From: Ferirhizobium litorale
Lineage (GTDB): Bacteria > Pseudomonadota > Alphaproteobacteria > Rhizobiales > Rhizobiaceae
Assembly: GCA_030028905.1 (NCBI GenBank)
Contig: JALDYZ010000003.1
Location: 372,001-436,000, forward strand
Reading direction: 5' to 3'
Length of the DNA stretch: 64,000 nt
In this document: piece by piece, positions 26,008 through 35,595 of the stretch
Numbering within the stretch: position 1 is the stretch's first letter
Layout: each line of letters opens with the position of its first letter
Made by a program: the position numbers and the translations under genes
The notes under the pieces: generated by a model
What the model was told of the DNA's origin: nothing
The model's database searches: none
What the model saw: only the letters and a program-made list of their open reading frames with translations

Positions 26008-26910
26008 ATGAAGCGACTTTTCTCCAGCATCGTCGACGGCAAGGGATTCGACATCGCGCTCGTCGCACTGCCGCTCGCCTTCCTGCTCGCACTGTCCGGG
26101 CTCGCGCTCCTCTACAACGTGGTGATGAGCTTCCAGGAGGTCGACATGTTCAGCCTCGGCACGCTCTGGCGCCCCTTCGTCGGCTTCAAGAACTACCGCG
26201 ATCTCTTCGCCCAGCCGGAGACGTTGCCGATCCTTGCGAACACGGCGATCTTTGTCACCGCCTCCATTGCCGGGCAGTTCGTCATCGGCTTCGGCCTGGC
26301 ACTGTTCTTCTGGACCAACTTTCCGGGCGCCTCGTGGCTGCGCGGTCTCTTCCTGGTCTCCTGGGTCATGCCCGGTCTCGTCGTCGGCGCGATCTGGAAC
26401 TGGATCCTCTCGGGGGATTTCGGCGTGCTGAATTTCATCCTGCGCGAAAGCGGCCTCATCTCGGAAAACATCTTCTGGCGTTCCGACCCCAATTTTTCGC
26501 TCTGGGCCGTCATCCTTGCCAACATCTGGCTCGGCACGTCCTTCAACATGATCCTGCTGTCGGTCGGCCTGTCGTCCATTCCCGGCGACCTCTACGAGGC
26601 GGCGGAACTCGACGGCGCCAATGCCTGGCAGCGCTTCTGGACGATCACGCTGCCAATGATGCGTGCCTCGATCGGCGCCATCATTGCGCTCGGCCTCATC
26701 TTCACGCTGCAGCAATTCGACCTGTTCGCTGCAATCACCTCCGGCGGACCGAACAACTCGTCGAATGTCACGCAGTATTGGGCTTGGGACATGTCATTCC
26801 GGCAATATGATTTCGCCAAGGGAGCAACCATTTCGGTCATCATGATCGTCTTCGTCATGGCCGCCTCCATCGTCTACGTGCGCTCGACGCGACATGAGGT
26901 GCGGGGATGA
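26008..26910 (+). CDS. CUT1 sugar ABC transporter permease 1 (MalF/UgpA type)
   Basis: 300 aa, six membrane segments. The cytoplasmic EAA loop reads EAAELDGANAWQRFWTITLP, typical for MalF-type subunits. ATG 26008 follows CGGAGGAGCC; the in-frame start at 25852 would read through the stem-loop and is rejected. Its last bases overlap the next permease start (ATGA). It forms a heterodimer with the downstream permease. Confidence 0.92.
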   Translation: MKRLFSSIVDGKGFDIALVALPLAFLLALSGLALLYNVVMSFQEVDMFSLGTLWRPFVGFKNYRDLFAQPETLPILANTAIFVTASIAGQFVIGFGLALFFWTNFPGASWLRGLFLVSWVMPGLVVGAIWNWILSGDFGVLNFILRESGLISENIFWRSDPNFSLWAVILANIWLGTSFNMILLSVGLSSIPGDLYEAAELDGANAWQRFWTITLPMMRASIGAIIALGLIFTLQQFDLFAAITSGGPNNSSNVTQYWAWDMSFRQYDFAKGATISVIMIVFVMAASIVYVRSTRHEVRG

Positions 26911-27734
26911 GCGATACCCTCCGTGACAAGCTGATGCTCGGCGTGGCGCTGGCGCTGGCCGCCATCTATCTCTTCCCGCTCTACTGGATGTACATCACGG
27001 CGCTAAAATCCGGTTCGGCGATGTTCGCCAACCCGCCGGACTTCTGGCCGCGTGATCCGCAATGGCAGATCTACGGTGAGGTCTGGGAAAGCCGGAACAT
27101 GGGTCGGTACATCTGGAACTCGCTGGTGATCGCCTGCGGCGCGGTATCGGTCATCGCCATTCTCGGCACAGGTTGCGCCTACGTGCTCGCCCGCTACCGC
27201 AACGTCTGGATCGATATCGGCCTGTTCCTCATCCTGATGCTGCAGGTGCTGCCGGCTTCGTTGATGATCACGCCGATCTTCGTCGGCTTCTCGCAGGTCG
27301 GACTGCTCGACTATCCGCGCCTTGCCGTCATCCTTGCGATCGCCGCGAAAAGCATGCCCTTTTTCATCGTGCTGGTGCGCGCCACCTTCATGAGCGTGCC
27401 CCAGGAACTGGAGGAGGCCGCGCTCGTCGACGGCAATTCCCGCGTCGGAGCCTTCTTCAACATCGTGCTGCCGCTTGCCCGCAACGGCATTCTGGTCAGC
27501 GCGATCCTGATCTTCATGCAGGCCTTCGGCGAGTTCGTATACTCGAAGTCGATGATCCAGGCGGTGGAACTCCAGCCCGCCAGCGTCGGCCTCAACACCT
27601 TCATGGGACCGAACACCAACGAGTGGAACAAGATCATGGCCTACGCGACCATCTATGTGACGCCGATCCTCGCTGCCTTCGTCCTGCTGCAGCGCCGCAT
27701 CGTCTCCGGCCTTACTTCGGGAGCCCTGAAATGA
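26907..27734 (+). CDS. CUT1 sugar ABC transporter permease 2 (MalG/UgpE type)
   Basis: 275 aa, six membrane segments, with the MalG-type EAA loop EEAALVDGNSRVGAFFNIVLPLARNG. It overlaps the preceding permease and the following ATPase by 4 bp each, so the three are translationally coupled. It pairs with permease 1 to form the translocation path. Confidence 0.92.
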   Translation: MSDTLRDKLMLGVALALAAIYLFPLYWMYITALKSGSAMFANPPDFWPRDPQWQIYGEVWESRNMGRYIWNSLVIACGAVSVIAILGTGCAYVLARYRNVWIDIGLFLILMLQVLPASLMITPIFVGFSQVGLLDYPRLAVILAIAAKSMPFFIVLVRATFMSVPQELEEAALVDGNSRVGAFFNIVLPLARNGILVSAILIFMQAFGEFVYSKSMIQAVELQPASVGLNTFMGPNTNEWNKIMAYATIYVTPILAAFVLLQRRIVSGLTSGALK

Positions 27735-28798
27735 CCGACCAGATCGAACTGTCCGGCGTCAACAAGTACTACGGCGCCTATCACGCGTTGAAGAACATCG
27801 ATCTTGCGATCCGCAAGGGCAGCTTCACCGCGCTCGTCGGCCCGTCCGGTTGCGGCAAGTCGACCTTGCTGCGTTCGCTCGCCGGTCTCGAGAGCATCTC
27901 GACCGGGACGCTCAGGATCGCCGGCGAAACGATGAACAAGGTGCCGCCGCGCAAGCGTGACGTCGCGATGGTCTTCCAGTCCTACGCGCTCTACCCGCAC
28001 ATGACGGTCGAGGAGAACCTGACCTACAGCCTGCGCATCCGCGGCACCCCGAAGGCCGAGGCGAAGAAGGCGGCCGAGGAAGTGGCGGCGACCACCGGGC
28101 TTTCGAACCTGCTCGGGCGCTATCCGCGCGAACTGTCCGGCGGCCAGCGGCAGCGCGTCGCCATGAGCCGGGCGATCATCCGCCACCCGAAGGCATTCCT
28201 CTTCGACGAGCCGCTGTCGAACCTCGACGCGGCGCTGCGCGTCCACATGCGCAAGGAGATCCGCGCCCTGCACGATCGGCTTGGCGCCACTTCGGTCTAC
28301 GTCACCCACGACCAGATCGAGGCTATGACCATGGCCGACCACGTCGTCGTCATGCGCGCGGGCATCATCGAGCAGCAGGGGCGGCCGCTCGACCTCTACG
28401 ACAGGCCAGTCAACAAGTTTGTCGCCGGCTTCATCGGTTCGCCTGCCATGAACTTCATCCCGGCAATTGGCGGCGAGGACGGCCGCTCGATCATACTCGA
28501 TCTCGGCCAGCGCCAGGCCATCGGACTTGGCTATGCGGTCGAACCCGGGCGCAAGCTGATCGCCGGCCTCCGACCGGAACACATCACGGTGGCTCCGGCG
28601 GATAGCGGTGGGCTGAAGGTGCCGGTCGCCGTGGTCGAATCCACAGGTTCGGCGACCTATATCACCACAGCGACGACACCGGAGCTTGCGGTGGTCGTCA
28701 ACGGACGGGCGGAGATTTCCGCCGGAGAGACGATCGGCCTCGACTTTGCACCCGCCCAGCTTCACCTCTTCGATGCGCAGACGGAGAAGCGGCTTTAA
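27731..28798 (+). CDS. CUT1 sugar ABC transporter ATP-binding protein (UgpC/MalK type)
   Basis: 355 aa. Walker A GPSGCGKST, signature LSGGQRQRVAM and Walker B AFLFDEPLSNLDA are followed by a C-terminal TOBE regulatory domain (FIGSPAMNFIPA, IAGLRPEHITV). This is the full MalK/UgpC layout. It drives the importer encoded just upstream and is the last gene of the dehydrogenase-led operon. The ATG overlaps the permease stop. Confidence 0.93.
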   Translation: MTDQIELSGVNKYYGAYHALKNIDLAIRKGSFTALVGPSGCGKSTLLRSLAGLESISTGTLRIAGETMNKVPPRKRDVAMVFQSYALYPHMTVEENLTYSLRIRGTPKAEAKKAAEEVAATTGLSNLLGRYPRELSGGQRQRVAMSRAIIRHPKAFLFDEPLSNLDAALRVHMRKEIRALHDRLGATSVYVTHDQIEAMTMADHVVVMRAGIIEQQGRPLDLYDRPVNKFVAGFIGSPAMNFIPAIGGEDGRSIILDLGQRQAIGLGYAVEPGRKLIAGLRPEHITVAPADSGGLKVPVAVVESTGSATYITTATTPELAVVVNGRAEISAGETIGLDFAPAQLHLFDAQTEKRL

Positions 28799-28956
28799 CT
28801 TTGTCCAAAATAGCCGGACTTCGGCGAAGCTCCGATTGCGGTCCCGTGGCGTCAAGGTCGGCATCTCAGGCCGCCCGATACTGGCTGCACCGGCACGACT
28901 CTCCACTCGCCTCGTCGGATGTTCCCGAAGCGGAGTTCCCTAGCGTTATGCCGTTG

Positions 28957-30222
28957 TCAGACCTCGTCCTTCAGTGTCTCCTTCTGCGTGATAAGGCGTG
29001 CGGAGTGATGGCCGGACAAAAAGACCCACAGCCAGCTGAGAGCCACAGCCATCCGGCTTCGCGTGCCGATCAGGAAATAGATGTGGGCGAGACCCCAAAT
29101 CCACCACGCGATTCCCCCCTTAAGCCGAAACTTGCCGAAGTGGATCACGGCCGAACTCGGACCGATCGTCGCCAGGTTGCCGAGGTGCTTGTATTTGAAT
29201 GGAGGTGGCTCCGGGCGTTTCCGACGCCGCGCCTTTATGATTGCTGCAACATACTCTCCCTGCTGCTTCGCCGCAGGCGCGATGCCCGGCACGGTATCAC
29301 CCTGTTCGGTTTTAACGGAGGCTGTGTCGCCGACGATGAATATTTCGGGATGACCGGTCACGGTGAGGTTCGGCTGCACCACCGCCCTGCCCGCGCGGTC
29401 CATCTCCGCTCCGACCCAGGCTGCGGCATTGGACGCCTGAACACCCGCCGCCCAGATGACCGTGCGGCTGGCCACGAACTCGTCACCGATGGATATCCCG
29501 TTTTCGTTGCAGGCCGTCACGGGTTGGCCGGTCCGGACTTCCACCCCCATCTTTGTCAGTGACTTTGTGGCGTATTCCGATAGGGCTTCCGGAAACACTG
29601 GCAGGACGCGAGGTCCGGCCTCGACCAGGAGAATACGCGCCGACGACGTATCGATACTCCTGAACTCTTTGACGAGCGTTCTGTGGGCCAGCTGCGCGAT
29701 GATGCCAGCCAATTCCACTCCTGTTGGTCCTGCCCCGATGATGCTGAATGTCAGCAGCGCCTTTCGGGTTTCCGGGTCCGTCTCCAGCTCAGCCTTCTCG
29801 AACGCCAAGAGAATACGTCGCCGGATCGTCGTAGCATCCTCGAGTGTCTTCAGGCCCGGCGCGAAAGGTTCCCATTCGTCTCGACCGAAGTAGGCATGCC
29901 GCGCACCCGTCGCGAGAACGAGTGTATCGTAGGGGACGGCATTGCCATCCTTCAGCAACACCAGCCGCCGCTCGAGATCGACGCCGACAACCTCACCAAG
30001 AAGCGTGTTCACATCTTTCCGGTCGCGGAACAAGGCTCTGATCGGCCATGCTATCTCGGATGTTGCGAGAACGGTTGTCGCGACTTGATACAAAAGGGGT
30101 TGGAAGAGATGATGGTTTCGTCGATCGATTATCGTAATCGATGTATCACGACATTTTAAGTCCTTCGCGAGTTTGAGACCCGCGAAGCCACCTCCGACGA
30201 TAACCACTCGATGCTGCGCCAT
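28957..30222 (-). CDS. ndh: Type II NADH dehydrogenase (NDH-2) / FAD-dependent oxidoreductase
   Basis: 421 aa. FAD site VVIVGGGFAGLKLAKDL at the N-terminus, NADH site FSIIGAGPTGVELAG at about residue 165, and IFIVGDTASV in the second FAD contact. The C-terminus is hydrophobic (WWIWGLAHIYFLIG and following), as expected for a peripheral membrane enzyme. It transfers electrons from NADH to quinone without pumping protons. GAGGAGCAAAA precedes the ATG. It is the last gene on the strand of the proton-ATPase/PPK2 group but is separated from it by 276 bp, so it may have its own promoter. Confidence 0.88.
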   Translation of the reverse strand: MAQHRVVIVGGGFAGLKLAKDLKCRDTSITIIDRRNHHLFQPLLYQVATTVLATSEIAWPIRALFRDRKDVNTLLGEVVGVDLERRLVLLKDGNAVPYDTLVLATGARHAYFGRDEWEPFAPGLKTLEDATTIRRRILLAFEKAELETDPETRKALLTFSIIGAGPTGVELAGIIAQLAHRTLVKEFRSIDTSSARILLVEAGPRVLPVFPEALSEYATKSLTKMGVEVRTGQPVTACNENGISIGDEFVASRTVIWAAGVQASNAAAWVGAEMDRAGRAVVQPNLTVTGHPEIFIVGDTASVKTEQGDTVPGIAPAAKQQGEYVAAIIKARRRKRPEPPPFKYKHLGNLATIGPSSAVIHFGKFRLKGGIAWWIWGLAHIYFLIGTRSRMAVALSWLWVFLSGHHSARLITQKETLKDEV

Positions 30223-30498
30223 TTTTGCTCCTCGGCTGGATACCGTTCAATTGGCGAACGAGTTGACCGCCGTTCATCGCGACCCAGTGATTTCTTGAGC
30301 AGTTGTCGCAGGGCCATTCAGGTCGATGCCTTGACGCGAGGTCGAAAGGGTTGAGTCTCCCGATATGCCAACCGTATGGGTGCATCACCCGGATGTCCAT
30401 CGCAGTATTGCCTGCGTCCGAAGCGGTCGCAGAGTGTCCGGCTCCGACTGGGCCAGCATCATCCATACTTCTGCGACACCGAAGACCTTCGACGCAAT
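30223..30498. other. Gap between NDH-2 and permease genes
   Basis: No gene, hairpin with T-tract or clear promoter is recognisable in these 276 bases. Longer open frames crossing this stretch are extensions of neighbouring shadow frames. Confidence 0.5.
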
Positions 30499-31722
30499 CT
30501 AACGGCCGAGAAAAGCGATCCAGCCCATGGCCATGGCCATGCAGGCGAGCGAGATGGGAAGGCCTGAACGGGTAAATTCGCCGAAGGAGATGGCAACGCC
30601 CTTCTTCTTCGCTTGTTCGACGACGATGATGCCGGCAAGACTGCCGAAAACGAACATATTGCTGGAGAACCCAGTGCCCAGCGCGAAGGCTGCACCAAGG
30701 GCGCCATCGCTTCGTTCCCCGCCGACATAGGGAATGAGCAGCATTACGGCAGGGTTGTTGCCGACGGTGTCGCTCAGGGCCGAGACCACCAGAAACAGCG
30801 TCAAGGGTTGCTCGAGGTCGATGCCGGCGGCCTTGAGATCGCCAAGCAACTGCTGCGGCAGACCGGTCGCGGCCAACGCCGCGTTGACTATGAACAGACA
30901 CATCAGAAGAAGAAGCAGGTTGCCGTCGACGTGGCCAAGCATATCGGACGAGGCGATCCTGCGATTGACGAGCAACACCGCCGTCGCCGCCATCGCAACG
31001 AGTTCCTTCGGCCAGTCGGTGGCCACGAAGGCGAGAATGACGATGAGTGTGACGGCGGCGGCTTTCACAGTCTCGCGGTGATCGGTCGGAGGCAATGCCA
31101 CTGCCTCGCCGCTGGCCGTGCCATGCCAGCGACCGCGATACAGGAAGGCAACGATCCCCCAAACGATCGGCAGCGACGCGAGTGCCGGGACGGCGGCGAC
31201 GCGTAGAAATTCGTTGAACGACATGCCGAGCCCTTGCGCGGCGATGATATTCTGCGGACTGCCAATGATCGTGCCTGCCGAGCCGGTGTTCGCCGCAAAG
31301 CAGAAACCCAAAAGGAAGGGGACAGGGTTGAGTCCGCGCGATAGCGTGATCGCGACGAGGAGCGGCGTCATCGCAACCACAACGACGTCGTTCGTCAGGA
31401 CGGACGACAGCAGACCGGAAATGACGATGAGAACTGCGAGGAGTGCGGGCGGCGAGAGGTCAAGAGTGGCGAAGCGGTGAGTTGCCCAGCCGTAAAACCC
31501 GGAAACGATAAAGGCAGCCGAAACAACCATCAGGCCGAAAAGAAGGGCGACGGTCTTGTAGTCGATGGCATCCCAGGCGTCCTGCGGCGATAGACGGCCG
31601 GCGGCGATGAGCACCAGTGCACCGACGACCGCGGCGCCGGTGCGGTCGACCTTGAAGCCCGGCACCTGTCCGGCCCCCATTGCCACATAGACGAGCAGGA
31701 AGATGGCGACGGTAAAGGTCAT
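30499..31722 (-). CDS. SLC13/ArsB-like (IT superfamily) inner-membrane ion transporter
   Basis: 407 aa with about ten to eleven membrane segments. Two inverted-repeat hairpin motifs typical of the ion transporter superfamily are visible: SVLTNDVVVVAMTPLLVA and SDTVGNNPAVMLLIPYV, plus NTGSAGTIIGSPQN. Members carry dicarboxylates, citrate, arsenite or Na+/H+. The substrate cannot be chosen here. It lies 49 bp after the PPK2 gene on the same strand, suggesting an operon with the proton ATPase and a link to ion or pH homeostasis. Confidence 0.8.
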   Translation of the reverse strand: MTFTVAIFLLVYVAMGAGQVPGFKVDRTGAAVVGALVLIAAGRLSPQDAWDAIDYKTVALLFGLMVVSAAFIVSGFYGWATHRFATLDLSPPALLAVLIVISGLLSSVLTNDVVVVAMTPLLVAITLSRGLNPVPFLLGFCFAANTGSAGTIIGSPQNIIAAQGLGMSFNEFLRVAAVPALASLPIVWGIVAFLYRGRWHGTASGEAVALPPTDHRETVKAAAVTLIVILAFVATDWPKELVAMAATAVLLVNRRIASSDMLGHVDGNLLLLLMCLFIVNAALAATGLPQQLLGDLKAAGIDLEQPLTLFLVVSALSDTVGNNPAVMLLIPYVGGERSDGALGAAFALGTGFSSNMFVFGSLAGIIVVEQAKKKGVAISFGEFTRSGLPISLACMAMAMGWIAFLGR

Positions 31723-31771
31723 GAAGGCCAGTAAAATGCGGCGCGGGCGACGGCCGCGATATCCTCAATCA

Positions 31772-32623
31772 TCAGACTGAACCTTTCTTCTCGGCCTGCT
31801 CCGCGGCATGGTACTTGCGGCGGATCTCGCCGAGGTCGACGGACGGCTTGGGATATTCGAGATGCATTGCCTCCATTGCTTCGAGCACGATCCCCGCCAC
31901 CGCCAGGTTGCGGTACCATTTGTGATCGCAGGGGATGGTAAACCATGGCGCGTGAGCGGTGGAGGTTCGCTCGAGCGCTTCATCGAATGCCTCCAGGTAG
32001 TCGTCGAAAAAAGCCCGCTCCGTGTAGTCGGACTCGCTGATCTTCCATTGCCGGTTCGGGTCGTCGAGCCGCTCGGCGAACCGGCGCAACTGCTCTTGCC
32101 TGGAGACCACGAGACAGAACTTCAGGATGGTCGTGCCGTTCTCCTCGTGCAGCAACCTCTCCCACTGGTTGATCATGTCGTAGCGGCGCTCCCAGACCTT
32201 CCTGCCCACCAGCTTGTGGACCCGCGTGACCAGCACATCCTCGTAGTGCGAACGATTGAACACGGCTACTTCGCCCTTGGCAGGCGCATGCGGATGGATC
32301 CGCCAGAGGAAATCATGGGCGGCTTCTTCGCCCGTCGGCACCTTGAACCCATGTACCCGGCAGCCTTGGGGGTCCATGGCGCCGACCACGTGCCAGCACA
32401 CTCCGTCCTTGCCGGCGGCGTCCAGTCCCTGCAACACCATCAAAAGCGAGTGCCGGTTGTCGCCGTACATCTTGCGTTGGAGCGCACCGATCTTGTTCTT
32501 CATCTCCTCGAGCGCGCGGCCCGCTTCCTCTTCATTGCCGTGCTTGCCGTGATAGGCGGGGTCGAATCTGGCCAGCCGGACCTTCGCACCCGGCTCGACG
32601 ACAAGTTTCTTGGCATAGTTCAT
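31772..32623 (-). CDS. ppk2: Polyphosphate kinase 2 (PPK2) family protein
   Basis: 283 aa. Walker A GLDAAGKDG, DPQGCRVHGFKVPT, HDFLWRIHPHAP, FNRSHYEDVLVTRVH and WKISESDYTERAFFDDY follow the PPK2 pattern. Just after Walker A the sequence is GVCWHVVGAMDPQG, where GTIRHV.. is usual, so nucleotide preference may differ. PPK2 enzymes phosphorylate AMP, ADP or GDP from polyphosphate. The ATG overlaps the proton-ATPase stop by 4 bp, so the two are translationally coupled, suggesting polyphosphate-derived ATP for proton pumping. Confidence 0.9.
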   Translation of the reverse strand: MNYAKKLVVEPGAKVRLARFDPAYHGKHGNEEEAGRALEEMKNKIGALQRKMYGDNRHSLLMVLQGLDAAGKDGVCWHVVGAMDPQGCRVHGFKVPTGEEAAHDFLWRIHPHAPAKGEVAVFNRSHYEDVLVTRVHKLVGRKVWERRYDMINQWERLLHEENGTTILKFCLVVSRQEQLRRFAERLDDPNRQWKISESDYTERAFFDDYLEAFDEALERTSTAHAPWFTIPCDHKWYRNLAVAGIVLEAMEAMHLEYPKPSVDLGEIRRKYHAAEQAEKKGSV

Positions 32624-35193
32624 GGCGTCATGTCCCCCGTGAGCGATCTGACCAGATGGCTGCTCTCGATTTCGCGTCGGCGCTCAAGCCCGAGGAAGAC
32701 GAGCTTTACAATGTCGAGCACAATCATCCAGACCAGAACATAGAGCCAGACCACGCCGATGAGCGACCAGGGCAACCGGGGGACCAGGACCCCGTTGGCA
32801 CACATCAGGACGGCCAGGATCTGCGTCGCGACAATGGCGAAAAACAGGGAGGCCGATGGGGAGGGTGGCTGGAAGATTGAGCGCTGCGTACGCACGACGA
32901 ACAGCAGCAGGTGGCCGCCCGCCGCAAGCTGGAGGAACAACATGCTCTGCAGGTGTCCATCGTCGAGCGGGAACCGGGCCATGCGCGACGGATCGCTCAT
33001 CCACTCCATTCCTGCCAGCACCAGGCCGAAACTTTGCGCTATCGACAGGAGCCCCATAAGGGAGGAAAAGACCACTAGTCGGTGCATGTTCCACCGCACG
33101 GGCTTGGGTGATGGCACGACGCGATCGTAAGCGATTGTCATGATCGGGACGTCATCGAGGAGGGCGAGAGCCACGATCATGATCGCAGTCAGCGGCTGGA
33201 AGCCGAAGAAGATATAGGACAGGACGACGACGAACATGATGTCGAGTGTCATTGCGATACGGTAATAGGCGTAGTTCTGTATCCTGCCGAAGATCTTTCT
33301 GGCCTCGACGATCGCGTCGACGATCGTGGACAGACCAGGTGCCGTCAGGATCAGCGCGGCGGCATTTCTCGCCGCGTCCGTTGCGCCGCTTACCGCCACA
33401 CCGCAATCGGCTTGTTTCAGCGCCGGCGCATCGTTGACGCCGTCACCGGTCATGGCGACGATGTGGCCGAGCCCCTGTAGGCTTTTTACGATCTCGTACT
33501 TGTGCTGCGGGAAGACGCGCCCAAACCCGTCTGCACGCTCCACCGCGTGTTCCTCGTCGAGGGGGATGTGATCGGGATCTGTCCCCTTGGCGAAGACGTC
33601 GCCCGCGACCAGGAGATGGTCGCCCATGCCCAACTGTTTGGCGATTTCGCTGCCGATTGCGACATCGTCGCCCGTCACCATCTTGACCGAGAGACCGAGT
33701 TGTCGGGTCCTGGCGATGGTGTCCTTGGCATCCGGTCTTGGTGGATCCATGAGTGAGAGCAGGCCTATAAGGGTCCAGTGCTGGCCGTCGGCCGAACTCG
33801 CAACGCCGAGTGCGCGGTAGCCCCTGCTTGCGAGGTCATTGACCTGACCATCAAACGTGCCGCGCGTTGCCGGATCGAGCTGGCACAGATCGGCGATTGC
33901 CTGGGGTGCCCCCTTGGAATAGTGGAGGGTCCGTCCTTGAGCGTCGGTGACGATCGCGATCGTGCGCTTGTTGACCGGGTCGAAGGGCGAGAAATCGCCC
34001 GTCTTGTACTGATCCAGCAAGGTCGGGGTCTTGAGCGCATGCAATACCGCCTGGTCGATAGCGTCTTCGCTGCTGCGCTGGCTCGCCAGTGCTGCGGCCA
34101 GGATGACGTCGTCAGGTGCTGCGTTACCATACGGGATCGGCTGGTCCAGCGTCAGCCGGTTCATGGTCAATGTGCCGGTCTTGTCGCTGCACAGCACGTC
34201 GACCCCGGCAAGTTCGTCGATCGCCGAAAGTCGGCTGACGATCGCCTTTTCCTTTGAAAGCGATAGGGCGCCGAGCGCCATGGTCACCGACATCACCGCC
34301 GGCATCGCCACGGGCACGGAGGCGACCAGGAGTACCAGAACGAACTGGGTGATGCTGCCGATCGTGGCCCAGGTCCAGGTGTCCGCCACGATGACGTTGC
34401 GCCAGATCTGGAACCCGATCAACAACAGCGCAAGCGCGCCGGCGAGCAGGATCAGGAAATCGCCGATCTGCAGCACCGCCTTCTGCGAGTGCGATACCGT
34501 GCCCGCCGAGGCCACAAGCTTGGCCGTCCGGCCGAAGAACGTCTGGTTGCCGGTCGCGGTCACAGCCGCCGTCATCGAACCCTGCTTGGCGATGCTGCCG
34601 GAATAGGCGCTGTCACCCACCTTCTTGCTGACCGGCAAGGACTCCCCCGTCAACGCCGCCTGATCGACACTGAGATATTTACCGTCAATCAACAGCAGAT
34701 CGGCCGGGAGGATTTCGCCAGCGCTGACCGTCACAATATCGCCGGGAACCAATTCCGTGGCGCCCACCGACAGCCATTGTCCGTCACGAAGGACCCGCGC
34801 CTCGAGCGCCAGCCCCTTTTTCAGCGCGGCCAGCGCATTGGCGGCCTTGTTGTCCTGCCAGAAGCCGACGGCGGCGTTGTAGAGCAGCAGTCCCGTCACG
34901 ACCCCGAAGTCCGGCCAGTCGCGGCGTACAAGCGAGATCAGGGCAGCCGCCTCTATCATCCAGGGGATCGGACCCCAGAAATATCCGAGCAGCTTTGTCC
35001 AGCGGCTCTCTTCCTTGGTCTCGATTTCGTTCAGCCCATATTTCTGCAGGCGCGCTTTTGCCTCATCCGCGCTCAGACCCTTGGGCGACGTGTCCAGCGC
35101 CTTGAGTTCAGCCGAAATCTGAACCGGACCAACGGCGGCAGTGCCGTGATCCCGATCTGCACCGGCCGGGGGCTGAGCCTTCGCTTGCGCCAT
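32620..35193 (-). CDS. Plasma-membrane proton-efflux P-type ATPase (P3A type)
   Basis: 857 aa. N-terminal cation-ATPase domain (GLSADEAKARLQKYGLNEI), actuator TGES (QAALTGESLPVSKK), phosphorylation site SDKTGTLTMNRL, ATP-binding KGAPQAI and hinge MTGDGVNDAPALKQADCG are all present, with about ten membrane segments. No heavy-metal domain is seen, and the layout matches fungal/plant Pma1-type proton pumps found in some bacteria. It would export protons at the cost of ATP. AGGTGA precedes the ATG. It heads the minus-strand group with PPK2 and the SLC13/ArsB-like permease. Confidence 0.9.
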   Translation of the reverse strand: MAQAKAQPPAGADRDHGTAAVGPVQISAELKALDTSPKGLSADEAKARLQKYGLNEIETKEESRWTKLLGYFWGPIPWMIEAAALISLVRRDWPDFGVVTGLLLYNAAVGFWQDNKAANALAALKKGLALEARVLRDGQWLSVGATELVPGDIVTVSAGEILPADLLLIDGKYLSVDQAALTGESLPVSKKVGDSAYSGSIAKQGSMTAAVTATGNQTFFGRTAKLVASAGTVSHSQKAVLQIGDFLILLAGALALLLIGFQIWRNVIVADTWTWATIGSITQFVLVLLVASVPVAMPAVMSVTMALGALSLSKEKAIVSRLSAIDELAGVDVLCSDKTGTLTMNRLTLDQPIPYGNAAPDDVILAAALASQRSSEDAIDQAVLHALKTPTLLDQYKTGDFSPFDPVNKRTIAIVTDAQGRTLHYSKGAPQAIADLCQLDPATRGTFDGQVNDLASRGYRALGVASSADGQHWTLIGLLSLMDPPRPDAKDTIARTRQLGLSVKMVTGDDVAIGSEIAKQLGMGDHLLVAGDVFAKGTDPDHIPLDEEHAVERADGFGRVFPQHKYEIVKSLQGLGHIVAMTGDGVNDAPALKQADCGVAVSGATDAARNAAALILTAPGLSTIVDAIVEARKIFGRIQNYAYYRIAMTLDIMFVVVLSYIFFGFQPLTAIMIVALALLDDVPIMTIAYDRVVPSPKPVRWNMHRLVVFSSLMGLLSIAQSFGLVLAGMEWMSDPSRMARFPLDDGHLQSMLFLQLAAGGHLLLFVVRTQRSIFQPPSPSASLFFAIVATQILAVLMCANGVLVPRLPWSLIGVVWLYVLVWMIVLDIVKLVFLGLERRREIESSHLVRSLTGDMTP

Positions 35194-35481
35194 ACGTCAC
35201 CTGCGGAAAATTTCGTTCCCCTGTCATCCTGCATGCTGGTGGCATTCGGGCCCGTTCAGGTGGCCTGGGGCCAGCCGCAAGTGTCGGAAAGCCGATCTCC
35301 GGCAGGCCGTAAACTAATATCGGTCGCAGACTATCATCAAATGGTGGTTCTTGCCTAATTGCACTGTCGCCATAATGCCGTGATCGCCCGATGCGATTGG
35401 ATGTCGCAAGCGATAGACCGGTTTGACTGTGGTACGAATAACGTGCAGCAAATGGCGAACTCGACACGGAGCAGAAACGCA

Positions 35482-35515
35482 AAAAGCTCCTCGACGCTTC
35501 TGCGGAGGAGCTTTT
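35482..35515. terminator. Bidirectional intrinsic terminator-like hairpin
   Basis: Arms AAAAGCTCCTC and GAGGAGCTTTT (11 bp, perfect) enclose a 12-nt loop, so A/T runs flank the GC core on both strands. This is the form of an intrinsic terminator acting in both directions, although it is about 320 bp from the nearest gene end. Confidence 0.55.
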
Positions 35516-35533
35516 GAGCGAATATCCCGGGTG

Positions 35534-35595
35534 GGAGAATTTACAAGTTTTGTTGGTTGCGGGGGCCTGATTGCAGAGAGACTTGTAAATTCTCC
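35534..35595. repeat. 15-bp perfect inverted repeat with a tRNA-3'-end-like core
   Basis: GGAGAATTTACAAGT (35534-35548) and its exact complement ACTTGTAAATTCTCC (35581-35595) flank 32 bp. Inside the spacer, TGGTTGCGGGGGC (35554-35566) is the reverse complement of a tRNA-like acceptor end, GCCCCCGCAACCA. This could be a relic of tRNA-associated integration or a repetitive palindromic unit, or coincidence. There is no complete tRNA. Confidence 0.45.

Noticed and set aside
30146..31162. 338-codon minus-strand frame spanning the permease/NDH-2 gap
   Set aside because: Out-of-frame shadow of the SLC13/ArsB-like gene; Arg/Ser-rich without hydrophobic pattern.
35551..35568. Possible tRNA gene
   Set aside because: Only 13 bases resemble an acceptor end; no anticodon or T arms can be folded.
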